64,000 nt of DNA from the NCBI GenBank assembly GCA_964518595.1, contig CAZFHA010000020.1, positions 4,324-68,323 of the forward strand. The letters run 5' to 3'. Numbering within the stretch: the first letter of the stretch is position 1; each line of letters opens with the position of its first letter. The notes under the pieces are model-generated. The model was not told where the DNA came from. It searched no databases and saw nothing but the letters and a program-made list of their open reading frames with translations. Shown piece by piece: positions 32,811-42,001 of this stretch. The stretch comes from CAZFHA01 sp964518595. GTDB lineage: Bacteria > Bacillota > Clostridia > Saccharofermentanales > Saccharofermentanaceae. The translations under genes were made by a program, and so were the position numbers.

Positions 32811-34034
32811 TCACTTCCGATCAGCTTTATGCCTAAGCTCATCATGGCTTCGAAAATATTTTTCAAAACAAAGCAACGCTTGAACCGAATCTGGGTGAAG
32901 TGGTTTCCCTTCTCGATCAAAACTGTGTTTTACAGCTTTCAAGCAGGCGTAGGTAGCTCGCCTTACGTCTGTCCAAGCCAAACGACGCAGGTGGAGTAGG
33001 TCGCTATAATCCCTGGCTGGTTCTAATTTATCCGCCAAAAAAATCACTTCTTCCAGCGCTGTCATATCGCATCGCCCGGTGGAATGGTAGCGGATAGCAT
33101 CGAGTACCGCCGGATCAGAAATGCCATAGCGGTTTCGGGCATAAACGGCTCCAGCAGGAGAGTGCCAAAGTGTCTTGGGGTAGGAAGCTATATCTTTTTC
33201 CAACTCCCCAGCCAAGCTTACGCGCAGGTCGGCTTTCAGTTCCTTCGCACAATCATGTAAAAGCCCGGCTACGGCAGCCGCTTTTACATCCATGTGAAAA
33301 TGTTTAGCATATTTAGCGGCTAATATCATCACATTAAGGCTGTGTAAAAAGCGTTTTTCCGACAGTTCCTGGAATAAGTCAGCCGCCAGGTGCCAAAGTT
33401 CAGCCAGCTCCTGTTCCTTAAGGCCGCTTAGGGGATTATCTGGGGCGTATAGATCATGCTTCTGGATAAATTTTTCAACCGCCTTGGGGCAAAGAGAAAA
33501 ATCTCTCGTCTTTTTTATCTGACCGGAAGAAACTTCCAGCCCCTCTATGGCGAAAAAGGCAATGTCTGTGTGGTATTTTATTTTTAGAGCCTGGACTTTT
33601 TGCTCTATTCCCATGGGGGTAAGCCCTAGCCGCTTGGCTAATAATAATTTTGCCTCAAAAAGGAGTTTCTGAGGCTCGTACCAGGTTTCAATCCCTTCCA
33701 CCACATCTGCCCCATATACAAAATACAGTTCATCTTCCGGAGCGATAAGACCAAGACTTCTGATTTCATCTCTAGTGAGCAGCGTATATGATGGAGTCTT
33801 CTTCACCACTTCCAGGGGCAGCACGGTTACCTCTGGATACTCTTTTAGGGCTGCCTTGGTCATATAGTAACGATAACCGCTAAAGGTAAGCTCTGCCAAA
33901 GGTTTTTGGGCAGGTAAACCAGCCGGAATAACGAAAAGATGATCAATCCGACCGGAAGCCAAAACACCTTCCACAATTGCCAAATGTCCCTGATGAAAAG
34001 GATCAAAAGTTCCCCCAAACATACCGAATCGCAA
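32811..34034 (-). CDS. nadD-yqeK: NadD-YqeK fusion: nicotinate-nucleotide adenylyltransferase plus HD hydrolase
   Basis: A 407-residue fusion of two genes that are usually neighbours. Residues 1-195 are NadD (FGGTFDPFHQGHLAIVEG; YFVYGADVVEGIETWYEPQKLL), which forms deamido-NAD. The usual SSTxIR phosphate-binding motif reads SSGQIKKT, with Lys for Arg and a short deletion after it. Residues 215-400 are a YqeK-type HD domain (RFLHSLNVMILAAKYAKHF; AGLLHDCAKEL), which splits diadenosine tetraphosphate. The start is probably TTG at 34034: GGAGGAG lies 8 bases upstream and NadD proteins begin 4-6 residues before GGTFDP. The altered motif could weaken activity. Confidence 0.9.
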   Translation of the reverse strand: MRFGMFGGTFDPFHQGHLAIVEGVLASGRIDHLFVIPAGLPAQKPLAELTFSGYRYYMTKAALKEYPEVTVLPLEVVKKTPSYTLLTRDEIRSLGLIAPEDELYFVYGADVVEGIETWYEPQKLLFEAKLLLAKRLGLTPMGIEQKVQALKIKYHTDIAFFAIEGLEVSSGQIKKTRDFSLCPKAVEKFIQKHDLYAPDNPLSGLKEQELAELWHLAADLFQELSEKRFLHSLNVMILAAKYAKHFHMDVKAAAVAGLLHDCAKELKADLRVSLAGELEKDIASYPKTLWHSPAGAVYARNRYGISDPAVLDAIRYHSTGRCDMTALEEVIFLADKLEPARDYSDLLHLRRLAWTDVRRATYACLKAVKHSFDREGKPLHPDSVQALLCFEKYFRSHDELRHKADRK

Positions 34035-34119
34035 AATTATCGCTCCTCCTAAATCCTAAGTTAACTATCTATCAGAATGTCTCACTCATTCTATCTATCG
34101 AACAGAGATGATCCTCTCC

Positions 34120-35376
34120 TTAGCTGCGCCCAATATCGGTGCGGAAATGCATATTTTTGAAATGAATGGCAGCTACACCCCGATAGGCTTTTTCAATTGC
34201 GTCATCCATCTCTTCCGCCTCAGCATAAACTCCCAATACTCGCCCACCGGCAGTAAGGATTTTGCCCCCTTCTGCTTTCGTACCGCTTTGAAATACCAAA
34301 GTACCTAAGGCCTCAGCCGCCGGTATGCCATAAATGGGGAAGCCGGTCTCATAGCCTTCCGGATAGCCCCCGGAAGCCATAACAACCACACAGGAAGCGC
34401 CGGGAGTGAAGGTTAAATCAATCCCATCCAGCCTTTGCTCCAGGCAGGCCTCAATCACCTCTAGCAAGTCATTTTCAAGCCGGGGAAGAAGTACCTGTGC
34501 CTCCGGGTCGCCCAAACGGGCATTATACTCGATTACCTTTGGACCGTCGGCTGTAAGCATAAGTCCAAAATAAAGAACCCCACAAAAGGGATTTCCTTCT
34601 TGGGCTAAGGCCTTTACCGTGGGCAGTAATATCTCACGGTAGATCTGCCCATTCTCGGCCTCTGTTAAAGCTGCGCCGGGAGCAATCGCTCCCATGCCCC
34701 CGGTATTGAGCCCCTGATCCCGATCCAAAGCCCGCTTATGATCCCGAGAAGACAGTAAGGGGCGAATGGTTTTCCCATCACAAAAGGCTAATATGGTTAG
34801 CTCCGGCCCTTCCAAAAATTCTTCCACGACAATTTTTGATCCGGCTGCGCCAAAAACCTTTGTCTCCATCATGGAGCGAATGGCGGCTTCGGCTTCTCTC
34901 TGGTTGGCGGCAATTACTACCCCTTTTCCAAGAGCTAGGCCATCGGCTTTAATAACCAGAGGAAAGGAACAACCGGACAGATAGGCAAGTGCCTCATCAA
35001 GCTTTTCAAAAGTTCCATAATCCGCTGTGGGGATTTTATAGCGCTGCATCAAGTCTTTGGCATAAGATTTTGAGGCCTCAATTCTAGCCGCTGCCGCAGT
35101 AGGGCCAAAAGCTCGAATCCCCTTTTCTGTGAGCCGGTCTACCAGCCCTAAGGCCAAAGGGTCGTCCGGCGCTACAAAGACCAAATCAAACTGCTCCTCC
35201 AGAGAGAAGGCTACCAGTGCATCAATCTCCTTCGTTCCAATAGGAACACAAGTGGCCAAGGCGGCAATCCCCGCGTTGCCGGGGGCACAGAATAACTCTG
35301 TAATCCGCGGATTCTGTTTTAATTTCCAAAGAATGGCATGTTCTCTACCACCGCCACCCACGACGAATACTTTCAT
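34120..35376 (-). CDS. purD: Phosphoribosylamine-glycine ligase
   Basis: PurD joins phosphoribosylamine and glycine with ATP, the second step of purine synthesis. The 418-residue ATP-grasp protein begins VFVVGGGGREHAILWKL, followed by GPTAAAARIEASKSYAKDLM, PLVIKADGLALGKGVVIA, SSRDHKRALDRDQGLNTGGMGAIAP and EYNARLGDPEAQVLLPRLENDL. GGGAGG lies 6 bases before the ATG. It is the last gene of purEFNHD, 21 bases after purH. Confidence 0.97.
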   Translation of the reverse strand: MKVFVVGGGGREHAILWKLKQNPRITELFCAPGNAGIAALATCVPIGTKEIDALVAFSLEEQFDLVFVAPDDPLALGLVDRLTEKGIRAFGPTAAAARIEASKSYAKDLMQRYKIPTADYGTFEKLDEALAYLSGCSFPLVIKADGLALGKGVVIAANQREAEAAIRSMMETKVFGAAGSKIVVEEFLEGPELTILAFCDGKTIRPLLSSRDHKRALDRDQGLNTGGMGAIAPGAALTEAENGQIYREILLPTVKALAQEGNPFCGVLYFGLMLTADGPKVIEYNARLGDPEAQVLLPRLENDLLEVIEACLEQRLDGIDLTFTPGASCVVVMASGGYPEGYETGFPIYGIPAAEALGTLVFQSGTKAEGGKILTAGGRVLGVYAEAEEMDDAIEKAYRGVAAIHFKNMHFRTDIGRS

Positions 35377-35397
35377 ATAGACCTCCCAGCCCCAGGC

Positions 35398-36942
35398 TTA
35401 ATGACGGAAATGGCGCTTACCGGTGAAGACCATAGCGATGCCGTAACGGTCACAAGCCTCAATAGATTCTTGATCCCGTAAAGACCCACCCGGTTGGATA
35501 ATGGCGGCAATGCCGTGTTTTTGAGCCGCTTCAACACAATCTGAAAAAGGGAAGAAAGCATCTGAGGCCAATACCGCGCCTTGAGCCTTTTCTCCAGCGG
35601 CAGTAAAAGCAATCTCAGCCGCACCAATCCGATTCGTCTGACCGGGTCCAATACCCAGAGTTTGCTTGTCCTTTACCACAACAATACCATTAGACTTGAC
35701 GTGTTTTACCACTTTCATAGCAAAAGTCAGGTCGTCCATCAGAGCCGCTTCTGGAGCAACTTTAGTCACAACCTCAGCAGCAGCGGCAGAAATCTCACCA
35801 CGATCTTGTTCTTGGAGCAAAATTCCACCCACAACCCGCTTAAGGTTATACTCGGACTTGGGAATAGGCGCCATAATATCCGCCAAGGTAAGCACCCGCA
35901 AATTCTTCTTAGCCGTTAATATTTTTAGTCCTTCCGGCGAATAGCTAGGGGCAATAATAACCTCTAAGAATATCTCAGCCATTTTAGCAGCTGTTGCCGC
36001 ATCCACCTCACCATTACAAGCAATAATTCCGCCAAAAATAGAGACAGGATCAGCGGCATAGGCTTTGTCCCAGGCTTCTAAAATTGTCTTTCCCGTGGCA
36101 ACGCCACAGGGGTTAGCATGTTTAACCGCCACCACTGTGGGCTCAGAAAATTCCTTCAAACAACATAAAGCCGCATCGGTATCGGCAATATTATTGTAAG
36201 ATAACTCTTTTCCACTCTCCTGTATGGCTTCTGGTAGACTCCCCTTTACCGGCAAAGGATTCTTGTAGAAAACCGCACTCTGGTGTGGATTCTCACCATA
36301 ACGCAGGGTGGAAACTTTATCAAAGGTCATTGTTAAAGAGTCTGGCAAAGTCTTATCTTCACTTTGGGACAAAAAGTAATCCGCAATCAGTGCATCGTAA
36401 GCGGCAGTATGTTCAAAAACTTTTTTAGCTAAAAGAAAACGCAAAGAATAACTGGTCTGACCGGCACCGCGCAGTTGCTGCAAGACCGGAGCATAGTCAC
36501 TGGGGTCGGTAATAACCGTTACATCTCGATGATTTTTAGCCGCAGCCCGCAGCATAGAAGGGCCGCCAATATCAATATTTTCAATGCATTCTTCCCGTTC
36601 TACTTGAGGCTTGGCAATAGTTTCTTTAAAAGGGTACAAATTTACTACTACCAAATCAATGGGCTCAATGCCTAATTCATTAATTCTCTGCATATGTTTT
36701 GGATCTGAACGAATGGCCAGAATGCCGCCATGGATAAAAGGGTGCAAAGTCTTAACCCGACCATCTAAACACTCTGGAAAGCCGGTAACCTCTGCCACCT
36801 CGGTACAGGGTATCTTTTCGGCGGCCAACAGAGTAGCCGTTCCCCCGGTACTTAGAATTTCGTAACCCAAATCGACCAATTCTCTGGCGAAATCAGCTAC
36901 CCCCTTCTTATCGGACACACTAATTAGAGCTCTTTTAGCCAT
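35398..36942 (-). CDS. purH: Bifunctional AICAR transformylase/IMP cyclohydrolase
   Basis: PurH performs the last two steps to IMP. Residues 1-200 are the MGS-like IMP cyclohydrolase (SVSDKKGVADFARELVDLG, LSTGGTA, RVKTLHP, NIDIGGPSMLRAAAKNH). Residues 200-514 are the AICAR formyltransferase (RYGENPHQSAVFY, VKHANPCGVATG, FGGIIACNGEVD, SDAFFPFSD). Length 514 is normal. AAGGAG precedes the ATG. It sits between purN and purD in the operon. Confidence 0.97.
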   Translation of the reverse strand: MAKRALISVSDKKGVADFARELVDLGYEILSTGGTATLLAAEKIPCTEVAEVTGFPECLDGRVKTLHPFIHGGILAIRSDPKHMQRINELGIEPIDLVVVNLYPFKETIAKPQVEREECIENIDIGGPSMLRAAAKNHRDVTVITDPSDYAPVLQQLRGAGQTSYSLRFLLAKKVFEHTAAYDALIADYFLSQSEDKTLPDSLTMTFDKVSTLRYGENPHQSAVFYKNPLPVKGSLPEAIQESGKELSYNNIADTDAALCCLKEFSEPTVVAVKHANPCGVATGKTILEAWDKAYAADPVSIFGGIIACNGEVDAATAAKMAEIFLEVIIAPSYSPEGLKILTAKKNLRVLTLADIMAPIPKSEYNLKRVVGGILLQEQDRGEISAAAAEVVTKVAPEAALMDDLTFAMKVVKHVKSNGIVVVKDKQTLGIGPGQTNRIGAAEIAFTAAGEKAQGAVLASDAFFPFSDCVEAAQKHGIAAIIQPGGSLRDQESIEACDRYGIAMVFTGKRHFRH

Positions 36943-36961
36943 TTTCTGATCTCCTTTATCT

Positions 36962-37582
36962 TCATAGTATTTTTGTTACTTGTCCTACAATTTGAATTTG
37001 CCGAGAAGCAAACAGCCTAATTGCCTCCGGAAGTATCACTTGTTCACATTCCTGCATAACCCGTTTCTGCAAAATTTCCGCTGTGTCATCGGGTCTGACT
37101 GCCGTAGCCTTCTGTAAAATAATCGCACCTTCGTCGTAATTTTCATTCACAAAATGAACCGTTGCGCCGGTAAGCTTGACCCCCCGCTGTAAAGCCGCCT
37201 GATGAGGACGAATGCCATACATCCCCTTTCCGCCAAAAGCCGGTAAAAGGGCGGGATGAATATTGATAACTTTATTGGGAAAAGCCGCTAAGACCTCCGC
37301 CCCTATAAAAGACAAGAAACCGGCCAGCACAACCAGCTCAGCTTCTGAAGCCACTAAAGACTCTTTCATCGCTCTGTCATAAGAAGTAAAATCTGGAAAA
37401 CTCTTCAGGGAAATAATTTCCCAGGGAATTCCACTGTTGTCTGCCCTCTCCAGAGCCTTAATCCCAGCTCGGGAAGCAATTACTTTAGAAATTTGAACAT
37501 TCGGCAAGGTACCATCAGCAATTCTATCCAGAATTGTCTGTAAATTTGTACCCCCTCCAGAAACCAGTACCACAATTTTCAT
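36962..37582 (-). CDS. purN: Phosphoribosylglycinamide formyltransferase
   Basis: PurN formylates GAR with 10-formyltetrahydrofolate. The protein has 206 residues, with KIVVLVSGGGTNLQTIL at the start, LAGFLSFIGAEVL, KVINIHPALLPAFGGKGMYG with the catalytic Asn-His, and TGATVHFVNENYDEGAIILQ. The frame is open to 37699, but the family N-terminus is the ATG at 37582; AAAGG lies about 13 bases before it, a poor ribosome site. The purF stop is 28 bases upstream, so coupling with purF may help. Confidence 0.95.
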   Translation of the reverse strand: MKIVVLVSGGGTNLQTILDRIADGTLPNVQISKVIASRAGIKALERADNSGIPWEIISLKSFPDFTSYDRAMKESLVASEAELVVLAGFLSFIGAEVLAAFPNKVINIHPALLPAFGGKGMYGIRPHQAALQRGVKLTGATVHFVNENYDEGAIILQKATAVRPDDTAEILQKRVMQECEQVILPEAIRLFASRQIQIVGQVTKIL

Positions 37583-37610
37583 TTCTTCGCCGCAGGCCTT
37601 TCTCCCATGA

Positions 37611-39038
37611 TTACCATTGAATTTTATGAACCTTTTCCGGAGATTTTTCAGGCACACCAGCCGGAAAGTTACCGTCAAAGCAAGCACAGCAATGATCAAT
37701 CTGAATCCCTTTAGTGGAGGACTTTAGTCCTTCCAAGCTTAAAAAAGCTAAAGAATCTGCTAAGAGATTCTGGGTCATATCCTTAACCGAAGTGTCACTG
37801 GCGGATAATTCTTTCTGAGCCGGTGTGCTTACGCCGTAATAGCAAGGATAACAGATCGGCGGTGAGGCAACCCTCATATGGACTTCCTTTGCTCCGGCAT
37901 TTCGAAGTAAGGCGATCAGGTGTCTGGTAGTCGTTCCTCTTACAATAGAGTCATCTACCAGCAAAATTCGTTTGCCAACTACAGCAGATTTCAAAACCGA
38001 GAACTTAAGTTTTACAGCCAATTCCTGCTGCAGCTTTGTGGGTTGGGCAAAAGTTCGAGCCACATAACGATTCTTTAGGAGTGCTGCCCCATAGGGGATA
38101 CCACTTGCCTTGGCATATCCCATAGCTGCCGCCAATCCGGAGTCCGGAGTCCCTACCACCAAATCGCAATCACAGGGTGCTTCCAAGGCAAGTTGTTCAC
38201 CGGCAGCAATCCGGCTTTCTTGCACGCTGGCACCGTCCATAATACTGTCAGGACGGGCAAAATAGACAAATTCAAAAATACACAAACGCCCCTTATCAGG
38301 AGAAAGCTCTGGGGAAAGCAGGCGAGAAGAAATACCTTCTTGAGAAATGCTAATGATTTCACCCGGCCGGATATCTCTGACAAACTCAGCCCCCACCGCC
38401 TCTAAGGCGCAACTTTCCGAGGCTAAAACATAGGTATCATCAAGCTTTCCTAAGAGTAGCGGACGAATGCCCAGGGGGTCACGCACACCGATTAACTTAC
38501 TATTGGTCAGAACCACCATGGCATAGGCGCCTTGCACCTGCTTCATAAGTGCCTCAATGGCCTCTTCTACCGAGTCGGTTAACATCCGGTTTTTTACCAG
38601 TAAGGTGAGCAGTACTTCAAAGTCAGCATTGGACTGAAAAATAGCCCCTTCCTGCTTTAGCTGCTCTCGTAATGGTGCGGCATTGGTAATCGCACCATTT
38701 AGAGAAAGTGCTAACTGCCCGGAGCGAGCCTTTATCTTTAAGGGCTGAATCGCATCCAGTCCTCCTTCACTCGTAGCTGGGTAACGTACATGTCCCACAG
38801 CACCATGGCCTTTAAGGTTCTGAAAAGAAAACTCATCAAAAACCTCTACCACCAGTCCCTGATCCTTTTGGCAATGAATTTTGCCCCTTTGATTCACAGC
38901 AATACCGGCGGCTTCTTGCCCCCGATGTTGGAGTGCAAAAAGTCCAAAGTAGGTCAGTCTGGCCGCATCTTCCCGCTGAAGCGAGGTATCGTAGACCCCA
39001 AAAACCCCGCACTCTTCTGCCCAATCTATTTTGGTCAT
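37611..39038 (-). CDS. purF: Amidophosphoribosyltransferase
   Basis: PurF makes phosphoribosylamine from PRPP and glutamine, the first committed purine step. The 475-residue precursor has nine residues before Cys10 (EECGVFGVYD). This is the Bacillus type, where removal of the propeptide exposes the Ntn nucleophile cysteine. Glutaminase (1-230) is followed by the PRTase with RILLVDDSIVRGTTTRHLIALL. Cysteines in GRLCIFEF, SPPICYPCYYG and DHCCACFDGNFP would bind the oxygen-sensitive [4Fe-4S] cluster. It lies 10 bases after purE. purM, usually next to purF, is absent. Confidence 0.97.
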   Translation of the reverse strand: MTKIDWAEECGVFGVYDTSLQREDAARLTYFGLFALQHRGQEAAGIAVNQRGKIHCQKDQGLVVEVFDEFSFQNLKGHGAVGHVRYPATSEGGLDAIQPLKIKARSGQLALSLNGAITNAAPLREQLKQEGAIFQSNADFEVLLTLLVKNRMLTDSVEEAIEALMKQVQGAYAMVVLTNSKLIGVRDPLGIRPLLLGKLDDTYVLASESCALEAVGAEFVRDIRPGEIISISQEGISSRLLSPELSPDKGRLCIFEFVYFARPDSIMDGASVQESRIAAGEQLALEAPCDCDLVVGTPDSGLAAAMGYAKASGIPYGAALLKNRYVARTFAQPTKLQQELAVKLKFSVLKSAVVGKRILLVDDSIVRGTTTRHLIALLRNAGAKEVHMRVASPPICYPCYYGVSTPAQKELSASDTSVKDMTQNLLADSLAFLSLEGLKSSTKGIQIDHCCACFDGNFPAGVPEKSPEKVHKIQW

Positions 39039-39048
39039 AGTATCTCCC

Positions 39049-39552
39049 TTACAAGTCTTTGAGTTTATCTAAAAGAACTTGATTACGCTTCTGAACAGAA
39101 AGCTTAAGTTCTTCTTTATAGGCCACCAGCTTCTGTCTGACCTTATCATCAGAAATAGCAATCATCTGTGCTGCCAAAATCGCTCCATTACCACCACCAT
39201 TAATGGCAACAGTAGCCACGGGAATCCCTGTGGGCATCTGCACAATAGCCAAAAGAGCATCTTCGCCTTGGAGAGGGCCGTTGGCACAAGGTATCCCAAT
39301 CACCGGCAAGGTAGTATAAGCAGCCAAAACCCCGGGCAAATGAGCGGCCAAACCGGCAGCGGCAATAATCACAGAAAAACCAAGCCCAGCTGCTCCCTGC
39401 GCCAACTCCGCCGCCTCGTTAGGGGTGCGGTGCGCCGAACAAATCCGGGCTTCAAAATCAATGTCAAATTTTTTAAGCAAGAGAAAGCAGTTTTCCATAA
39501 CCGGAAAGTCAGAATCACTGCCCATAACAATAAGTACCTTAGGCCTGTCCAT
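39049..39552 (-). CDS. purE: N5-CAIR mutase (class I PurE)
   Basis: Class I PurE rearranges N5-carboxyaminoimidazole ribonucleotide to CAIR. The 167-residue protein has IVMGSDSDFPVME, SAHRTPNEAAELAQ with the catalytic His, and AAAGLAAHLPGVLAAYTTLPVIGIP. The frame is open to 39600, but the ATG at 39552 has CAGGAG 8 bases upstream and matches the family. It is the first gene of purEFNHD. purK and purC, usual partners, are not beside it. Confidence 0.96.
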   Translation of the reverse strand: MDRPKVLIVMGSDSDFPVMENCFLLLKKFDIDFEARICSAHRTPNEAAELAQGAAGLGFSVIIAAAGLAAHLPGVLAAYTTLPVIGIPCANGPLQGEDALLAIVQMPTGIPVATVAINGGGNGAILAAQMIAISDDKVRQKLVAYKEELKLSVQKRNQVLLDKLKDL

Positions 39553-39575
39553 AACACTACTCCTGGTTGACTGTC

Positions 39576-39649
39576 TCCTTCTTCGAAAAGAAGGGCACAC
39601 ACTAAGCTTTTACACTCAGCATAGTAGCAATCCACCGGTCATTCGTCAA
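39576..39649 (-). promoter_or_regulatory. Promoter and leader hairpin of purEFNHD
   Basis: On the minus strand, TTGACG (39644-39649), 17 bases and TACTAT (39621-39626) form a promoter overlapping the end of the capA-like gene. The leader has a 7-bp hairpin with a UUCG loop (CCTTCTT/AAGAAGG, 39577-39594). I see no purine riboswitch or clear PurR box here. Confidence 0.55.
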
Positions 39650-40751
39650 TGATTTCACCGGATAAAAGTTGATCGTCTTGCATTTTTAGTTTAGCAAGTA
39701 CTCTTCCATAGCCTTCAGAATCAGTATCATAGGGAATTGGCTGGTAATTATTAACATGACCACCGGAAGACATACTAAAGGGAATTATAGTGAGCTGGCT
39801 TTTCACAACATAGCCGTTTTCAAGCTGAAAATGGCATTGAATAATAGCTGTATCTAGGTCGGTCAGCCAAGGCTGTCCACCAAAAACAAAATTACCCAAA
39901 CTATATAGAATGTACTTCCCTTTATACTCTTCGATGGGTTGTAATCGGTGGGGGTGATGACCTACCACCAAATCAGCGCCTAAGTCTATTGCTGCATGGG
40001 CTAAGTCCCTTATATGTCCGTCTGGCTCATAGGCCGCTTCCGTACCGCCATGGAGGGAAATAATCACCAAAGTACATCCGGCTACCCGCAGCTCATCAAT
40101 AGCCGTCTCAATTCCCTTGGCATCCGGCGGAAAAGAAAAACCCGCCATACCGATGGAAATGTCTCCTTTTTCAAAAATAGCGTATTCCGTGCTATTACTC
40201 CACAGAATATTCTCAGAAGAAAGAGCGGCCTTGGTATCTGCCAACCCCTGTTCTTTATAGTCAAAGGTATGGTTATTGGCTAAATTAACCGCTTCGATTC
40301 CGGACAGAGATAGAATGCGGGCGTACTCTGGTAGTCCTTTAAAGGTAAACTCTTTATCCCGATAGTCAGTCGCCGCTGTCAGGGCGCCTTCTAAATTAAT
40401 TAAGGTTAAATCATCAGATTGCAGATATTCTCTTGCATAGCGAAAGGGATGATCGTAATCACTGCCTACTACAGATTGAAAACTATTAGCCTTTTCAGCC
40501 GTATCCCGCTGCTGCCCTAAGGTACAGTCACCCAAAAGGCTAATACGGATATCTTGAGAGATCTCTCTGGGCGGCGGGGTTACCACCATTGGTGAAAGGT
40601 CTAAAAGTGCCTTATCTTTTAGGGTGGCTGAATAAGCTTCCGGGTTCGGGCGCTCAGGTCCTTCTTGAAAGGAAGCGGCTCGAACTACCTCACACCCACT
40701 GAGTGCCAGGACAAAAACTAAAGAAAACAATGCAATCCGCCGTAACAACAC
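39639..40751 (-). CDS. CapA-like metallophosphatase lipoprotein
   Basis: A 370-residue exported lipoprotein: the signal peptide ends in the lipobox LALSGC (Cys at about 20). The rest is a CapA (PGA_cap) calcineurin-like domain with SLLGDCTLGQQRD, LINLEGALTAA, EAVNLANNHTFDYKEQGL, ISLHGGTEAAYEPDGH and VVGHHPHRLQPIE. CapA is tied to poly-gamma-glutamate synthesis or export, but no capBC genes are here, so the substrate is open. The start is GTG at 40751 (or TTG one codon later) after GGAGG. An 8-bp inverted repeat TCAAATGA/TCATTTGA (40764-40800) flanks its leader. Confidence 0.88.
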   Translation of the reverse strand: MLLRRIALFSLVFVLALSGCEVVRAASFQEGPERPNPEAYSATLKDKALLDLSPMVVTPPPREISQDIRISLLGDCTLGQQRDTAEKANSFQSVVGSDYDHPFRYAREYLQSDDLTLINLEGALTAATDYRDKEFTFKGLPEYARILSLSGIEAVNLANNHTFDYKEQGLADTKAALSSENILWSNSTEYAIFEKGDISIGMAGFSFPPDAKGIETAIDELRVAGCTLVIISLHGGTEAAYEPDGHIRDLAHAAIDLGADLVVGHHPHRLQPIEEYKGKYILYSLGNFVFGGQPWLTDLDTAIIQCHFQLENGYVVKSQLTIIPFSMSSGGHVNNYQPIPYDTDSEGYGRVLAKLKMQDDQLLSGEIIDE

Positions 40752-40840
40752 AAGCCCCTCCAGTCAAATGAATATTCCTCATACAATCATACTCATTTGA
40801 AGGGCAAATACTATTGCAAACAGCTTAAAGTTCCTTTACA

Positions 40841-41197
40841 TTATTCTTCCAAATCCTTAAATAGAGCCGTAAAATCCTTGAGCCCCTGATAGACTTCCTT
40901 ACGGGAAAATCCCTCCGCCTCTAATTCCGCCTCTGTGAGCTCCAGAAGCTTGGTGTAGAAAAGCTTCCCAGCATAGAGAACATACGCCGAACGATCTTCC
41001 TCGGCATACTCAAAGAGGATATTCTCCCCTTGGTTATACTGCTTCTGTTCTAAACTGGCTAGTAATCGGGTAGTTAAATTCTCTTCCTTAGAAGAACGCT
41101 CAGAAATAATATGCTCTTCACTGCCCTCATCTTTATCAGCCAGAGCCCGAGCCATTTCACCAATCTGGTCAATCATGCGCATAAAATAATCTGACAT
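40841..41197 (-). CDS. Small acidic protein, DUF6483-like
   Basis: A 118-residue acidic, mainly helical protein starting MSDYFMRMIDQIGEMARAL. The opening and the pattern of a coiled helix followed by a charged, tetratricopeptide-like segment resemble DUF6483 proteins, but I hold this loosely. The open frame reaches 41305, yet GGGAG sits 7 bases before the ATG at 41197, and the beta-helix gene stops 1 base before it. The two genes are therefore tightly linked. Function unknown. Confidence 0.65.
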   Translation of the reverse strand: MSDYFMRMIDQIGEMARALADKDEGSEEHIISERSSKEENLTTRLLASLEQKQYNQGENILFEYAEEDRSAYVLYAGKLFYTKLLELTEAELEAEGFSRKEVYQGLKDFTALFKDLEE

Positions 41198-41198
41198 A

Positions 41199-41873
41199 CT
41201 ACAACTCCCGTCGCGGAACAATCTCTCCGGCTTTTTTGTAAATACTGTCCTTAGGGACAAATCCCCGCACCATGGATAAAGGATAAACCGTGGCTCGTGC
41301 TCCAATCACCGTAGCCGGGTTCAAAACACTATTACAACCAACCTCGACCTGATCGCCGATAATGGCTCCGAATTTTCTAAGACCCGTAGGAATAGCTACC
41401 TCCCCCAAATGAAAGACCGTAGAAGAATGATCAGATTTCACATTTGAGGTAATTGCACCGGCACCTAAATGAGCCTTGTATCCCAGCACTGAATCACCGA
41501 TATAATTGTAATGAGGCACCTGTACCCCATCAAACAAAATAACATTCTTAAGTTCGGTAGAATTACCCACCACCGCCTTCTTACCAATCAAAGCACTGCC
41601 GCGAATGAAAGCGCAGTGACGCACTTCCGCTTCATGATCGATGATACAAGGGCCGCCAAAATAGGCTGAAGGATAAATCTTGGCAGTCTTCGAGGCCCAG
41701 ACCGATTCGGCAATCTCCTCATACTCATCCTTCGGTAGCTCCCGGCCTAAGGCAAGGATAAAGGCAGAGATATCTGGCAAAACTTCCCAAGGATAGGTTC
41801 TATTCCGAAATAATTCCACTGCTAGGGTATGCTCCAGATTAAGTAGTTCGGGAATCTTAATCGCATCTGTCAT
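41199..41873 (-). CDS. Left-handed beta-helix (GlmU C-terminal-like) protein
   Basis: A 224-residue protein whose middle (about 70-200) has hexapeptide-repeat rungs: AYFGGPCIIDHEAEVRHCAFIRGSALIGKKAVVGN, YIGDSVLGYKAHLGAGAITSN, GAIIGDQVEVGCNSVLNPATVIG. This is the fold of the acetyltransferase half of GlmU. The GlmU nucleotidyltransferase half is absent. It could be a sugar or sugar-nucleotide acyltransferase, or a non-catalytic relative; LGAGAITSNVK corresponds to the GlmU acceptor region. It has a promoter 130 bases upstream and is co-transcribed with the small acidic gene. Confidence 0.8.
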   Translation of the reverse strand: MTDAIKIPELLNLEHTLAVELFRNRTYPWEVLPDISAFILALGRELPKDEYEEIAESVWASKTAKIYPSAYFGGPCIIDHEAEVRHCAFIRGSALIGKKAVVGNSTELKNVILFDGVQVPHYNYIGDSVLGYKAHLGAGAITSNVKSDHSSTVFHLGEVAIPTGLRKFGAIIGDQVEVGCNSVLNPATVIGARATVYPLSMVRGFVPKDSIYKKAGEIVPRREL

Positions 41874-42001
41874 GGTTCATCCTATTATGAAGTGACCTCT
41901 TGTCCAGTCTATTTTACAAGAAATCATTCATCCTTTCCTATTTATAATTATTCAGGAACAGAGAAGTAGTCGCAGTTCTACTACTCCGCATTAGTCACTC
42001 C

